Assembly (NCBI GenBank): GCA_032718475.1
Contig: JAUCBJ010005290.1
Coordinates: 1 to 27,719, forward strand
From: Nemertoderma westbladi
Lineage: Eukaryota; Xenacoelomorpha; Nemertodermatida; Nemertodermatidae
Length of the DNA stretch: 27,719 bases
Reading direction: 5' to 3'
Numbering within the stretch: position 1 is the stretch's first letter; the number at the start of each line of letters is the position of its first letter. The position numbers were made by a program, and so were the translations under genes. The notes under the pieces were generated by a model. The model saw only the letters and a program-made list of their open reading frames with translations. It was not told where the DNA came from and ran no database searches. This document shows positions 8,572-18,734 of the stretch, piece by piece.

Positions 8572-11500
8572 ATGTCTGACACAAAGCAAAACCTGTCAGA
8601 CAGTCTCCTAGATACAACCATCTGTGACCCAGACAGGAGTGTGGAACGTGTGAGACCGAAGTTCAACTCACCTCCTACTGTAAGAAAGATCATCCCTCCA
8701 GTAGTAATATCAGACCCTAGGCTAGTCCAACACCGTAGGTCTGTCATAGGCACTAGAGCTCAGGTCAAGCAGGACCAAGAAGCAGTGGAACAGCAACAAC
8801 CCGCGAGCCAAGAACTTGTTTCTCAGCGGCCCGACAGCTCCAGTAGTGCGGATACTGTAGAGCTGACACCCGAGCACGGAGCAAAGATGACAGATGCGGT
8901 TTATTCGGACCACCTTCTCATCCTTCCTGCAGCCGTACTCACTAGGTTATTGATTGCGGTGGAAGAACACCAGATCGATTGGGCGAGAAATAAGCGATCG
9001 ACTAAAGATAGTTATGCGGGATACACAAGGGAAGAACTGAAGTCTATTGTCGAGTCGCAATGGAACTTCCCCGGACCCGGACTCCCGTTTGATTTATCAG
9101 AAGCTGCCTGGGAAGACATACACAGGATGGGAGTAATCAAGGAAACCATCGATCCAGCTGTGTGGAAGAGGTCCGCAGCCGGATACGTACAGGGATTCTT
9201 CAGCTCCATGGAGCGATTAGAAGAACAATTGTTTAGACAATCACAAGGACCTCAAGAGCAGGGAGAACTGCTTTATCAAGTTCGAGAAAGAATTCTAAGA
9301 ATCAGACTAATCCTATCGGCCTTTGAGGAGGCTTCGAAAAGAAAACAGGACACGTCGTTGCAAGTTGCCGTAAAAACTTGGTTACAGCGGGTGAGTCTCC
9401 AAGTTCAAAGAACTGCCCCGTGGAAATCTCAGTTAGCGGAGCGCTCAACCCTTGGAGAATCCACAGACGCCACATTTTCCCAAGTGGAAAGTGAAGCGAC
9501 GGTGGAGAAACCGCATAAGAGGGATGCTATTGACATCTATCTGTCGGACTATCAACGTTTTGTATGAGATGAAGAGTTGAGGAGAAGACTAGATGGACTT
9601 AGCCCTAATAGTGAAGGAGCCAAGCTTGTGTTGGACGCAATCGATGTGGATAGGTTAGCTGCGAACCAAGCTAAATTCAATGAAAGCATCCGCATCGCTA
9701 AGGTTCAAGAAGTACAAGTAAAGAAAAAACGTATAGAAGATAGAAAGACAGCAGCAGCGGCAGTGGCAGCGGCCGAAGCGGAAAGAAAGCTAGCAGTGGC
9801 AGAAGCAGAACGGAGGGCATCTGAAGAGACAACCCAACTAGAGTTGGAAAATCTTCAAGAGAGGCAAGACAACTTCAATAAACAGTTAACAGCTAGTAAT
9901 ATGCAGATGATGAGTCGATCTACTCCCAAAAGACAGGGATATACATCATCTGAGGAAGGCGATACCATCGATACTGAAGGCGGAGGAAATAGATCTCGTC
10001 TAAGCAGACGTAGAAGAATATCCCACCGTCAGAAATTGCCTGATTTGCCCCCAGCTGTTAGAAGGCAACTAAATAACACAAACTTAGGTAGTACAGAACC
10101 CACAGACCAAATAATTAAAATAGAAAGACTCCCTACTATAGTAGATGAGCCTGAAATAATTAGGCCTGTTCCCGAAGCCACCCCTTCGGTGATAGAGACA
10201 CCTGTACTCCCTGAACCTACCTCTAAATTCCCTCTGCACAGCACTAAGCTATCTGTGCCCCACAGAACCACCCTTGAAAATGTTCATGTCCTGGACTCCG
10301 AGCGAAATATTAATGATTTGTCGCCCGTTGTCCCTCGTCCGCCCGCTACAACGTTGGCGCCTCCCGCTTCGGCGGTCGAGTGGGTAGATGAGGGACGACG
10401 GGAGATGGGTCTCCTGCTCGGGCAGTTGAGGGAACACCGTTCCCGCTCCTCTCAGCAAGTCCAGGAGATGGAGGGGACTGTGCAGCAGTTAAAGGGAACA
10501 GTTAGAGAGAGTAGGTTAGAGTTGCAAGAAGTGCAGCAAAGTATCGCGTTAGAACGCGATAAATTAGTAAATACACAAAAGGGTATACCACCACCCCCTG
10601 TAACAATGTGTCAACCTGTTAGGTCTGAAGTATTTCATGCGCAAGGTGTGGAGCCTACACGCATCTATACTGCTAGCGAAGTGGAAACTCCTATAGTAAA
10701 CCCTATTAAGGGTAATTATAAACCTGTTGACAATGATATTCCATATAGACTTGATAATAATCCGAGAAATTTATATACCGATAATTCGATATTAAATAAC
10801 ACGATGGCCCAAGAAAGTTTTACGCGTCAAATGGCTAGAACCGAAGCCCGTCAAGCAGTAAAGGTGGGAGAGATCGTCAAGTTCAATGGAGATGAGATGA
10901 AATGGTTACCTTTTAATGAATATTACAAAGATAATGTACAGAACTCTGTGCTATCTAACGGAGAGAAACTTAGATTCCTTATCGAGTGCTTGGAAGGATC
11001 TCCCAAGTTAATGGCGTTAAAGTTTATTGGACATCCAGATGGATTAAGACAAGTTTGGGATACACTGAACATCAGGTATGGTAATAGGACTAACATAGCT
11101 AGGTATTTATATGCGAAATTAATGGCGCCCCGAAAGTTTCTTAGCAGCAGGATTATAGAGTTTTCCTACGAGATTCAGGAGATCTGTAGACAACTAGATT
11201 GGTTAGGTAAGTCTCATGAATACCAGAATTCTATGGTTGTAGGAGCCTTAGCATCTAATTTGCCCAAGGGCGGAGTAGGTACACGCTGGGACAAGACAGT
11301 GTTATATATGATGGAACAACAACGAAGAGATCCTACCATGGCTGATCTCATGTCATTCTTAGATGGAGAGGTAAAATTACAGCTCCTAAAGCAGTCCAGA
11401 GAGAAGACACCGGAAAACAAGGTAAGTGAGAAACCCGTTTCTAGGAGAAAGGTAATACCAGTGTGTTATACAGACGACGGCGAAAGCCAGGCTTCTCAAG

Positions 11501-11742
11501 AGGAAGACAGCGGGAAAGACACTGAAAGATCTTACTATGACAACAAAGCGCCTAAGGACGTAAGTAAATTCAAGTCTCGAACCAATGACAGGAGAGAACA
11601 GGTAAGAAAAACTCCTCCTACGTCTCCTAAGAGAATTCATGTAAGAAAGCCCGAAGAAAGAACGAGTGTGCACAACGTTACTCAAAGTAAGGTAAGTAAC
11701 ATCAAACCAAAATGTGTGCTGTGCGACGGGCCCCCCGTTTAA
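8572..11742 (+). pseudogene. gag: gag of element A (BEL/Pao-like), one in-frame TGA
   Basis: One frame of about 1,056 codons, interrupted only by TGA at 9565-9567. The start matches the ATG at 26869 of element B, and protein similarity begins exactly there (MSDTKQNLSDSLLD in both). Features: a hydrophilic N-terminus; a domain conserved in B (SQWNFPGPGLPFDLSEAAWE); an alanine/glutamate/lysine coiled coil near residues 340-440; a basic RSRLSRRRRISHRQK patch near 480; a second coiled coil near 600-665; and a DUF1759-like segment near 763-940 (FNGDEMKWLPFNEYY, LASNLPKGG). The frame ends at a TAA just after CVLCDG, where homology passes into the next frame. Family knowledge makes this the capsid-forming polyprotein. 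The TGA could in principle be read through, but the rest of the element suggests decay. Confidence 0.85.
9565..9567 (+). other. In-frame TGA within gag
   Basis: The codon after QRFV is TGA and the frame continues at once for 700 codons. Whether it is a mutation or a recoded stop cannot be decided, because element B's gag leaves the window before this codon. Confidence 0.8.
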
Positions 11743-13145
11743 GTGCGTGTGATGAATTCCTGAGGAAATCACTAAAGGACAGACGTGAAGTCATGTGGGA
11801 TAAGCGGTTGTGTTATAATTGCCTCAGACGAGGACACCAACGGCGAACCTGTTACTCCGACGCAAGGTGTGCAAAGTGCGGCGCAAAACATCATATCTTG
11901 TTGCACACTGAATTCGATCGAAACAGCCCGAGTCAGGTAAGTGAGTCCGAACTACATGTCCAATTCAGTGATGTGAACGACACTGACCAAAGTTCTGAGA
12001 TTGAAGGATTCTATACGGACGAATTCTCCGACGAAGATGAATCCTGTTACATGATAAATACCGCAGTGTATCGAGCACTTACGTATGAAAAAGATACAAA
12101 CAGCGAGCTCACCCTAACTACTTCTGATCGACAACCATCTTGGAAAGCACCAACTTCCAATGTAGGAATCCGAGAATTTCCCGTAGTGCAGTTAAGGGTC
12201 CACGGACCTAAAAGGAGTTATATAGTGAACGCCCTCCTTGACTCCGGTAGCACAGGAACATTCATCGACAAAGAACTAGCCGAAGACATCTTTGCTGGAC
12301 AACCCAAGTTCCGAACTAAGTTAATCATGTCAGGAATTATGCAGGTTTGGAAATCTACAGTAATAGCGGATTATTATGTAGGTGCGTTGTCCACCCCCCA
12401 GGATGAACTAGGAGAACATAGTATAAGGTCAGTAAAAATGGTGGCGATAAAGAACTTCGCTACCAGCCAAGTAGAACCTTATAACTGGGATGAGGACGAT
12501 TCCACCCAGCAGCTTAATGTACCTAGATTCAACACAGATTACCCTGGAGTGCAAATACTCATCGGCCAAAATGCGCATGAAGCGCTTGAGACATTGGAGA
12601 AACGGCCTGCTCAACCGCAACCATTACAAGTCTATGCGGGAAGAACTAGAGTGGGTTGGTACTTTACTGGCCCTTCCCGTAGAACTCTCATGGAAAGATT
12701 ACCGAAAGAACAGGTATATCAATTAAGTGAACGGGCAGTGGAGAGCAGTGAAGTTGACAACCCAACTGAGGGAACACCATACTCCTCAGATAATGACGAT
12801 ATCAACTCCAATGTAGATCAATGGAGACATTGCCCCGAGACGATTAATCTAGCCGACATCGCTTCCAGAGGAGCAACTCCTCAAGAACTGATAGACACTC
12901 CAGCGTGGTTAGGTGGACCTGACTTCCTAAGTAAAGAAGATGAATGGCCGCCTCCTCATCTTACCCCGGCTAAGATTAGACAGACCAAGGGAGCGGAGAA
13001 AGTAACACAACAACTCAATCGCCCAGCTGGTCGTTTATGTTTACTGGAAAGAAACCGAAAACTGTCCGGAAACTATGGAAAGCAAGATACTCTTCCCACG
13101 ACCACCTCCCTAATCCAACAAATATCTAGGGACTCCATAACGTAA
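11712..13145 (+). pseudogene. pol: pol remnant: zinc knuckles, aspartic protease, then distal RNase H/Pao tail; RT and integrase deleted
   Basis: The frame overlaps the end of gag by 31 bp; the shift lies near the C run at 11731-11736. Its ATG is probably not a true start. Residues 34-47 form a CCHC knuckle (C34, C37, H42, C47), followed by a second C53-C56-H60/H61 cluster. LLDSGSTGTFID near residue 177 is the aspartic protease active site. After VGWYFTGPS (near 320) the frame passes within about 50 residues to QWRHCPETINLADIASRG (near 372) and a WLGGPDFLSKEDEWPP segment, which in BEL/Pao pol lie after reverse transcriptase at the end of RNase H. Several hundred codons, including all RT motifs, are therefore missing, and no integrase follows. 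The deletion kept the frame open. Confidence 0.85.
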
Positions 13146-14802
13146 CAACATACGGAGTGGGTGTGTGACTATATTATTTTATATTTATTTCTATTATTTT
13201 ATATTATGTATGTATTATTATGTAATTTCATTATAATCGTTTTCTTTAATTTTATTTAGTAGAATGTTATTTTAGCGATTATTTAGTAGATTAGTGCAAT
13301 ATATTAGCGTTTATTACTTAATTACCTGTATATTATATATTTAGTGCGACGGCGAGAAATAATTCTTTTTCTCTTTCCTTACTGTCCGTATTACATTATA
13401 AATACGTGACTACAGTAAGATGAAATCTCCGTACTTATTAAAGTACAATAAAGCTCCTACTATATTTAAGTATTATTGGTAGGCAGAGTATTAGGAATGC
13501 AAAGTTCAGATCCTCGTGTCTCGGCTAAACCAAGCTCTGGGTAGACCTTGGAAACGACTTGCCTCTTCACACTGACATTGCTTCGTGCGATATTGCTCTC
13601 ATACCGTATATTAAATAATACATATAGTAGCGTGATGTCCCATTAACAGTAGCGTAAAACGCAAAATAAATCTGTTAAACCCTTTGACCATCTGCAATTC
13701 TAGTCGATTAAGATATCGCGGCACCCACCGATATACTTGAAAGACAAATTTCTAGAATCAGTGGTTAACGTCCCCAGACTTGTTCTGGAATAAACCGGTG
13801 CCCATCCCAAATATTAACTATTAATATTTATAAAATCCGTCAAATTTCAGATCCTTTAACATTCTAGTCGATTAAGATATCGTAGCACTTACCGATACTC
13901 TTAAAAAGACAAAATTCCTAGAATCAAGGATCCCAGTCCCCAGACTTGTTCTGGAATAAAATTGTGTCTATTTTAATATTAAATAATAAAATTACGGGAA
14001 TAAATTTAAATTCATCTTTTAATGAATTTGATAAATTGTTATTTTATACAATTTATAATATTCCCAAAATTCCATTAATTAATAGATCATGGGAGCGGAG
14101 ATTCACCTATTAAGTGTATTAGTGTGCGAGAATCTCCAATATAGAGTCAATAGCCGATAAAATTCATAAAATCATGTATCAAGATGATATTGACCATTAA
14201 AGACTTACTATTAAATAGCATCCCAGATCTGTATGCATGGGAATTACCCTAATTCTACCGCTAGCTTTCCATAATGTCACCATAGCAACAACCACGCTAG
14301 AATTAGAAGCGAGTTAACAGAACAATAAAAAGCTTGCTCATTGAATAGCATACGGAATAAATAGCACACCGCTAGTATCCAAGGATACATAATAACAACG
14401 TGACATTCTGGAAGGCACTTGACTAACGGATAAATGACCCGAATGTGTGATAGAATGTGTGCCATTTGTGACAGTTACGTGGAATTTGTGCGTTTGTAGG
14501 TGAATGTTACTACTAAGGTGTGTTTACAGTAGCGAGTCGCAATTGTGAAAGTAGCCCTAACTCTCCAGTAAGAACCTGAAGTATATCTAAGCCTTTGGGA
14601 CGGACGGTGGAGTGACTCGTGCTGGTTGTTGTAGTCGTTGTGCAGCTACGACGTTGGCGATAGGCACATCGGCGAAAGTACACCAGCGCTGAGGATCTCG
14701 CACTGTCCGGGGGCAGAGAGGGGTAGGCAGCGATGCCCGCTCGCCTAAATATAAACTCATTATATAACCTTATATAAACTTAGATAAACTTATATAGCAG
14801 AT
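13146..14802 (+). other. 3' non-coding region of element A
   Basis: No coding frame recognised. It contains an imperfect tandem duplication (13694-13960), an 8-bp-stem hairpin GGAGATTC/GAATCTCC at about 14096-14139 next to a GGGAGCGG word like the polypurine tract before the 3' LTR, a GC-richer block at about 14595-14745, and TATATAA words at 14760-14797 just before the unknown module. Confidence 0.6.
13694..13960 (+). repeat. Duplicated structured unit in the 3' region
   Basis: Two copies about 166 bp apart (13694-13795 and 13860-13960) share TCTAGTCGATTAAGATATCG, ACCGATA, AAAGACAAA, CTAGAATCA and CCCCAGACTTGTTCTGGAATAAA. Each unit has ATTCTAG facing CTAGAAT and a CCAGA/TCTGG mini-hairpin. 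Two copies with preserved pairing words suggest a functional RNA or recombination signal; this is inference. Confidence 0.75.
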
Positions 14803-15624
14803 ATGATTGAGTTGATAGAAGATGATCTTGGTATCAGGGAGCGATATACTCTACCTTTACAAGCGTTTGTTGATAGCTTGATACGCGGCGACGCTGGTCC
14901 AACTACTACGGAGGACGATGGTCGTTATATCTAACCGCCAATGTCCTGGGAGCAACTTGCGCGTGGGTTGGACTGTAGAAAATTCACCGCTCGCTATACG
15001 CATCGTAATGGTACGTATATGGACTTCTTAACTACTGGTCATCCTATCGACCTACACGATACGAACGATATAGACACCAAAAGGGAAATGGTTTTATTTA
15101 AATATCATACCCAGCGGAAGCGGAACGATAAACTGAGACTCGAGCACTAAAATTCTATTCGAAACCGACTCGAAAGTGCAGATGTTGAAGAGCCGGATAA
15201 ACGCAGCGACTTCACCAAATACCTGGAATTCTTGAGAGAAACCTATCTCGATATTACCAGTCAACAGAATCTAGAAACTCGATATCCTCAAGGTATACAT
15301 CATGACCGCATGGTAGAACTCAAATGGCTCTATTCCACTATGATGTATCTTACCGCCGATCGACCGCTACCTGTTGTACCGGATAGCTTCGAACAGATGG
15401 AGGAATATTGTAAGCTGGAGAAAGATCACTCGCGTTTCCCCTACAAGACGTGCGTCTTTGGTATTATTGCGATGAATGCCCTAGACCCAACCAACAAACG
15501 GAAAGACCTAAACATCCGCGGAGACGTTGCACTAAACACGGTTTTACTCGCTATACTTATGGGAGTTTCGAGCGAAATTTGTTTGACGTATCACCTACGC
15601 TCGTTCGACTCAGACGATCCTTAA
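14803..15624 (+). pseudogene. Unknown module gene 1, two in-frame stops
   Basis: Continuous frame from ATG 14803 to TAA 15622-15624 (about 273 codons), broken by TAA at 14932-14934 and 15148-15150. All pieces are in one frame. I do not recognise the family. The product would be acidic to neutral and mostly soluble, with one hydrophobic stretch near the end (VALNTVLLAILMGVSSEI). Its last 127 bp overlap gene 2 in the +2-shifted frame, a compact arrangement more usual in viruses than in animal genes. It lies in sense orientation inside element A, after pol and before the 3' LTR. TATATAA words occur just upstream. It is not envelope-like: no signal peptide or fusion-peptide/transmembrane pattern. 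The counterpart copy outside A is cut off by element B before this gene. Confidence 0.6.
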
Positions 15625-16163
15625 ATAAACCAATGATCAGAGTTTCGGAATACTCGATCAGACCTCCTCATTCCCTAGTGAGACCTCAGGCTCTTAATCC
15701 TATTAGTATGACGGATCCTCCCGAGCTGTACTCACTGTTCAAAGATCTAGTGTTACCTGAACAATTAGTCGGTGGCACCCCGGTTGTGGGCTTCCTAGAT
15801 ATTAGCCCATCCTACCTAGCCGGATTGGGACGCGGACATTTAATATCGCCGTTTAACTCTTACCATCGTCCCGGCTTAACACGATATAACCTGTCACCAA
15901 AGTGGCGGAGAGCGTTGTACCAAATGAGTTAGACGCTATTCTACAAAGATCAGAAAAGGAACTTACGCTTGTTCAGATAAACGTAAATTGCACTAGCAAG
16001 TCCAAGCGGTAAACAAAGTAACTTTATCTCAGTTCGATCGGGAAATCCAGAATCTCTAAGAAGTTATCGAACTTGGACGACCCTATTCTCTGCGAGAGTT
16101 TTTGGATGAACGTATCCAGCTACGAGCGGAGGAAAATCAGCTCGAGGAGAAGCATATCGAAAC
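15498..16163 (+). pseudogene. Unknown module gene 2, element A copy, frameshifted and 3'-truncated
   Basis: Homologous to the minus-strand reading frame at 23405-22434. Where that copy has ATG, this one has ACG (15498-15500). It begins KHPRRRC, then FERNLFDVSPTL, a conserved TDPPELYSLFKDLVLPEQLV block and a SPSYLAGLGRGHLISPF block. Against the other copy it has one-base deletions near 15873 and near 15945, plus in-frame stops such as TAA at about 16059, so the original frame passes through all three phases. Similarity stops at KHIE (about 16163), where a different tail follows. The family is not recognised. The second half is charged and probably helical (FLDERIQLRAEENQLEEKHIE). Confidence 0.65.
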
Positions 16164-16325
16164 GGCGGATACCCCGACCATAATCCTACACCTTTTCATG
16201 CAATCATATTGCACCCTTCACCCAGGAGTTATAGCCCTCCTAGTAAAGTGGCTCCCCCCAAAGAGAAAAGGACTCTTGCTAGCTTTAAAAAACTGCGTAA
16301 ACGCCGTCCACGCAAGACAGACTAA
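16164..16325 (+). pseudogene. Basic, proline-rich C-terminal fragment joined to module gene 2
   Basis: Open for 53 codons in frame 3, ending SFKKLRKRRPRKTD and TAA (16323-16325). It has no equivalent next to the other copy of gene 2, whose C-terminus reads differently. The abrupt change suggests an internal deletion that joined the tail of a third, unknown protein. The alternative open frame (16102-16377) has no support from the homologous copy past KHIE. Confidence 0.4.
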
Positions 16326-16390
16326 CTGTTTAGAGTATTTTTATATTTTAGAAACTGTGATTTTTTATATTTTATAGAATTAAATCCCAT

Positions 16391-16403
16391 TTTCTGGGAG
16401 CGG
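16391..16403 (+). promoter_or_regulatory. Candidate polypurine tract of element A
   Basis: tttctgggagcgg lies directly before the 3' LTR TG. The purine part GGGAGCGG repeats a word at about 14093-14100. This is the expected place for plus-strand priming; assigned by position. Confidence 0.55.
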
Positions 16404-17567
16404 TGTAAAAGCTTTTGTGGGATATAACTGGCCCTTTCTTTTGCTTCGCAATCCAGTTTCCCTCAATGCGCTCAAATACTCTAAAGAAAAACTCCCTAAC
16501 TCAAATGATGCAAGCTACCGGCTGATTGGCTGATTTGCTGTACGTATGGCCTCTTTGTTCTGTTCGATCAACCAACCAGAGCAAGGTCAACCAAGCAGAG
16601 TGATTCATCCTGTGTGTTGGCTAAGGGCTGCAAAAACCCGAATAGTTCGGCATTTAGACATTCGTGGAATCTGTGGAATATGGAGCTCTGCCAATGAGAG
16701 CTTTTCCTCTTTGTGTTGAAAGCTACCTGCAACAGCTCACAGGGTTCAGTGTGTTGGTTTTTCCAGAGCCTAGAACATCAGCTATGGAATTATTCTGAAT
16801 TATTCCAACATTAGAACGGCTTTAATTATAAGAACACATAACTGTTACCGGTACGGTACGGTACGGTACCTACTGCTGTATTGCACATTATTTACTGCTA
16901 TTTACTGTTTGTTATTAATTGTATCAGTTGTTTACATATTGTTATTTGGAGAATAACGATAAACGATCAGAAACCCCGATCTTCTTGATACACTAAGGTT
17001 AGAGAGACCGGTTACATATAGCAATTGCGACTTATATTATCGTGGTTTGTAGTGAATTGAATGCTATTTTATAGGCCCTACAAATGTCGGTTGCTATTCT
17101 CTTTATATATGATTAAAATCAGTGACTATCGGCAATTCAGTGTGCAGCGGTGTGCAATAGTCTGTATGTGCTTGTCCGCGTAACAAAGCATCTCCTAAAG
17201 AATGCGCCTTATGTGTAACTTATAATCCATTCCGTTGTGTTTAGTGTAAGCCATAGCTCTGTTTATATAGATAGAGCGCCACGTCCTAAAGGAACTGCTA
17301 ATATTTCCCGAAAGTGAATGATATTTGTCAGGAATTATATTAACGATCAATCGAATAGTACGGTAGGCCTGCACCGCAATCAAATTAAAGCATCCGAATC
17401 CAGTCTCCCGGGTATATCCAGAGGGTGAATGGTCGCGCATAGACTGGCTTCGGCTAATGTTGGATTTAATTGTGTCAAATACTTGTCATAGGCTAAAGTC
17501 GATTTATAACCTAGAAGACATATAGATTTGGCGGGTTAAACTGCCAAAGGTCTTAAAAGCGCGAACA
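16404..17567 (+). repeat. 3' LTR of element A
   Basis: 1164 bp, TG...CA, collinear with 4561-5716. Differences seen by eye include CCCTTTCTTTTGC versus CCCTTTTGC, an extra GGTAC unit near 16850, AATTATAAG versus ACACATAAAG, and scattered single bases. Confidence 0.92.
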
Positions 17568-17572
17568 TTGGC
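17568..17572. repeat. Target-site duplication of element A, right copy
   Basis: ttggc, matching 4556-4560. Confidence 0.9.
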
Positions 17573-18705
17573 CTTTCCCTAGAAGCATTAGATTGGATTC
17601 GCTCATACCTCTCAGAACGATGCCAGTTTGTAATTATCAGTAATTCCAAGTCAGGTCTACTTAAGATAAAGCGCGGCTTGCCCCAAGGATCCATATTAGC
17701 CCCGTTACTGTTCCTAATCTATCTGAATGACTACGATTTGTCTACAGACTGACAGATGGCCCGTCCCCTAAGTACGCCAATGATACAAACCTCACCTGTA
17801 GTGGGAAAGACGCAGCATCCATTGGCAGATCCCTCACCACAACCCTCGAAAAAGTCTCCCTATGGGCCATTGATAATAGGCTCAGCATCCACCCGGACTA
17901 ACTAGAAATTATCATTTTTGGGACACCAGTGGCTTGCCTCCAGCACAGATTTCAGAGTCTATTACCAAAACAAGCCAATCCTAAAGTCATCCTTTGTGAA
18001 ATTCCTTGGTTTCCTTTCCACCTCGATGAAACTCTATCAGGCGTAAAAGCTGCCTCTGCCATAATAAAGAAGGGAAACGCAACATTCAGACATTACGCTT
18101 CCTATACAGAAACTCCAGCTTCCTAAATGGTCCCCTTCGCCGTCTATTCTGCAATGCCCTCATTCAACCTCATCTGGATGCGGTCATATCGTGCTGGTTC
18201 CACAGCATAAACCAGCCATTCACGTGCCCAGCTGGAAGCTTTGCAAATGAAGTGTGTCTGCTTTTGCTTATTCCTAGACTCCCGAACTCATATCTCCATC
18301 GCTCACTTCATCCAAATAAACTGGCTGCCTCTGAACTGTCGCGCAATACAGGTTATCCTGACTTGGATGTTTAAAATCAAGAACACCTTAGCGCCTGAAT
18401 ATCTTTGTGATCTAATATCCTTTCCCCCATCTCAGAGAAATCTCTGGGGAAAACCGCGCTCTAATACCACGGAAACTATCGGCTGTGGGGTGTGATTCCC
18501 TCTCATACACAGGTCCAGTACTCTGGAATAAGTTGCCAGCCGCCATCACGAGTTCAGCATCAGTCGAGATTTTTAAACATAATGTAAAGACTCACTTATT
18601 CGCTATCAGCCTAACTAATGATCTGGAGCATTGGACACGCCCAGGCCGTTTTGCCTTCCTATTCCTAGACTCGCAGCCTCTCTCTACCCCAGTGTCTCAT
18701 GATTG
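17570..18705 (+). pseudogene. CR1/L2/Jockey-like LINE RT relic, continuation after element A
   Basis: Continues the frame begun at 4525. SLEALDWIRSYLSERCQFV and RGLPQGSILAPLLFLIYLND are RT blocks; a TGA follows near 17750. After a frameshift, KYANDTNLTCSGKD shows the YADD motif with its first aspartate changed to asparagine. Another stop (HPD*LEII) comes near 17898. Downstream, IQINWLPLNCRAIQVILTWMFKIKNTLAPEYLCDLI and, after another shift, TGPVLWNKLPAAI and FKHNVKTHLFAIS are the usual C-terminal blocks of this LINE group. The stops, shifts and catalytic change make it a dead copy. It is older than element A, which inserted into it. The endonuclease and N-terminal RT are not in the window. Confidence 0.85.
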
Positions 18706-18734
18706 ACTTCAGAATTACCAGAATCTAGTTTTTG

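Larger units (their letters stand above)
4561..17567 (+). mobile_element. Element A: complete 13.0-kb non-autonomous BEL/Pao-type LTR retrotransposon
   Basis: Two LTRs (4561-5716 and 16404-17567) start TGTAAAAG and end CGCGAACA, flanked by the 5-bp duplication ttggc. In order it holds a 2.85-kb leader, gag, a zinc-knuckle/protease/RNase-H-tail pol remnant, a 1.6-kb 3' untranslated stretch, an unknown two-gene module, and a purine-rich GGGAGCGG just before the 3' LTR. BEL/Pao assignment rests on a DUF1759-like segment in gag, a DSGS aspartic protease and the INLADIASRG motif. Reverse transcriptase and integrase are missing. The LTRs differ by about a dozen substitutions and a few short indels (by-eye count), roughly 99% identity, so insertion was fairly recent and must have used enzymes supplied in trans. 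It sits inside a plus-strand LINE. Confidence 0.92.

Noticed and set aside
9565-9567. Selenocysteine or programmed readthrough at the gag TGA
   Set aside because: No supporting structure seen, and other defects in the element make a plain nonsense mutation simpler.
14803-15624. Retroviral env-like gene
   Set aside because: Position fits env, but there is no signal peptide, no cleavage-site/fusion-peptide pattern and no C-terminal membrane anchor.
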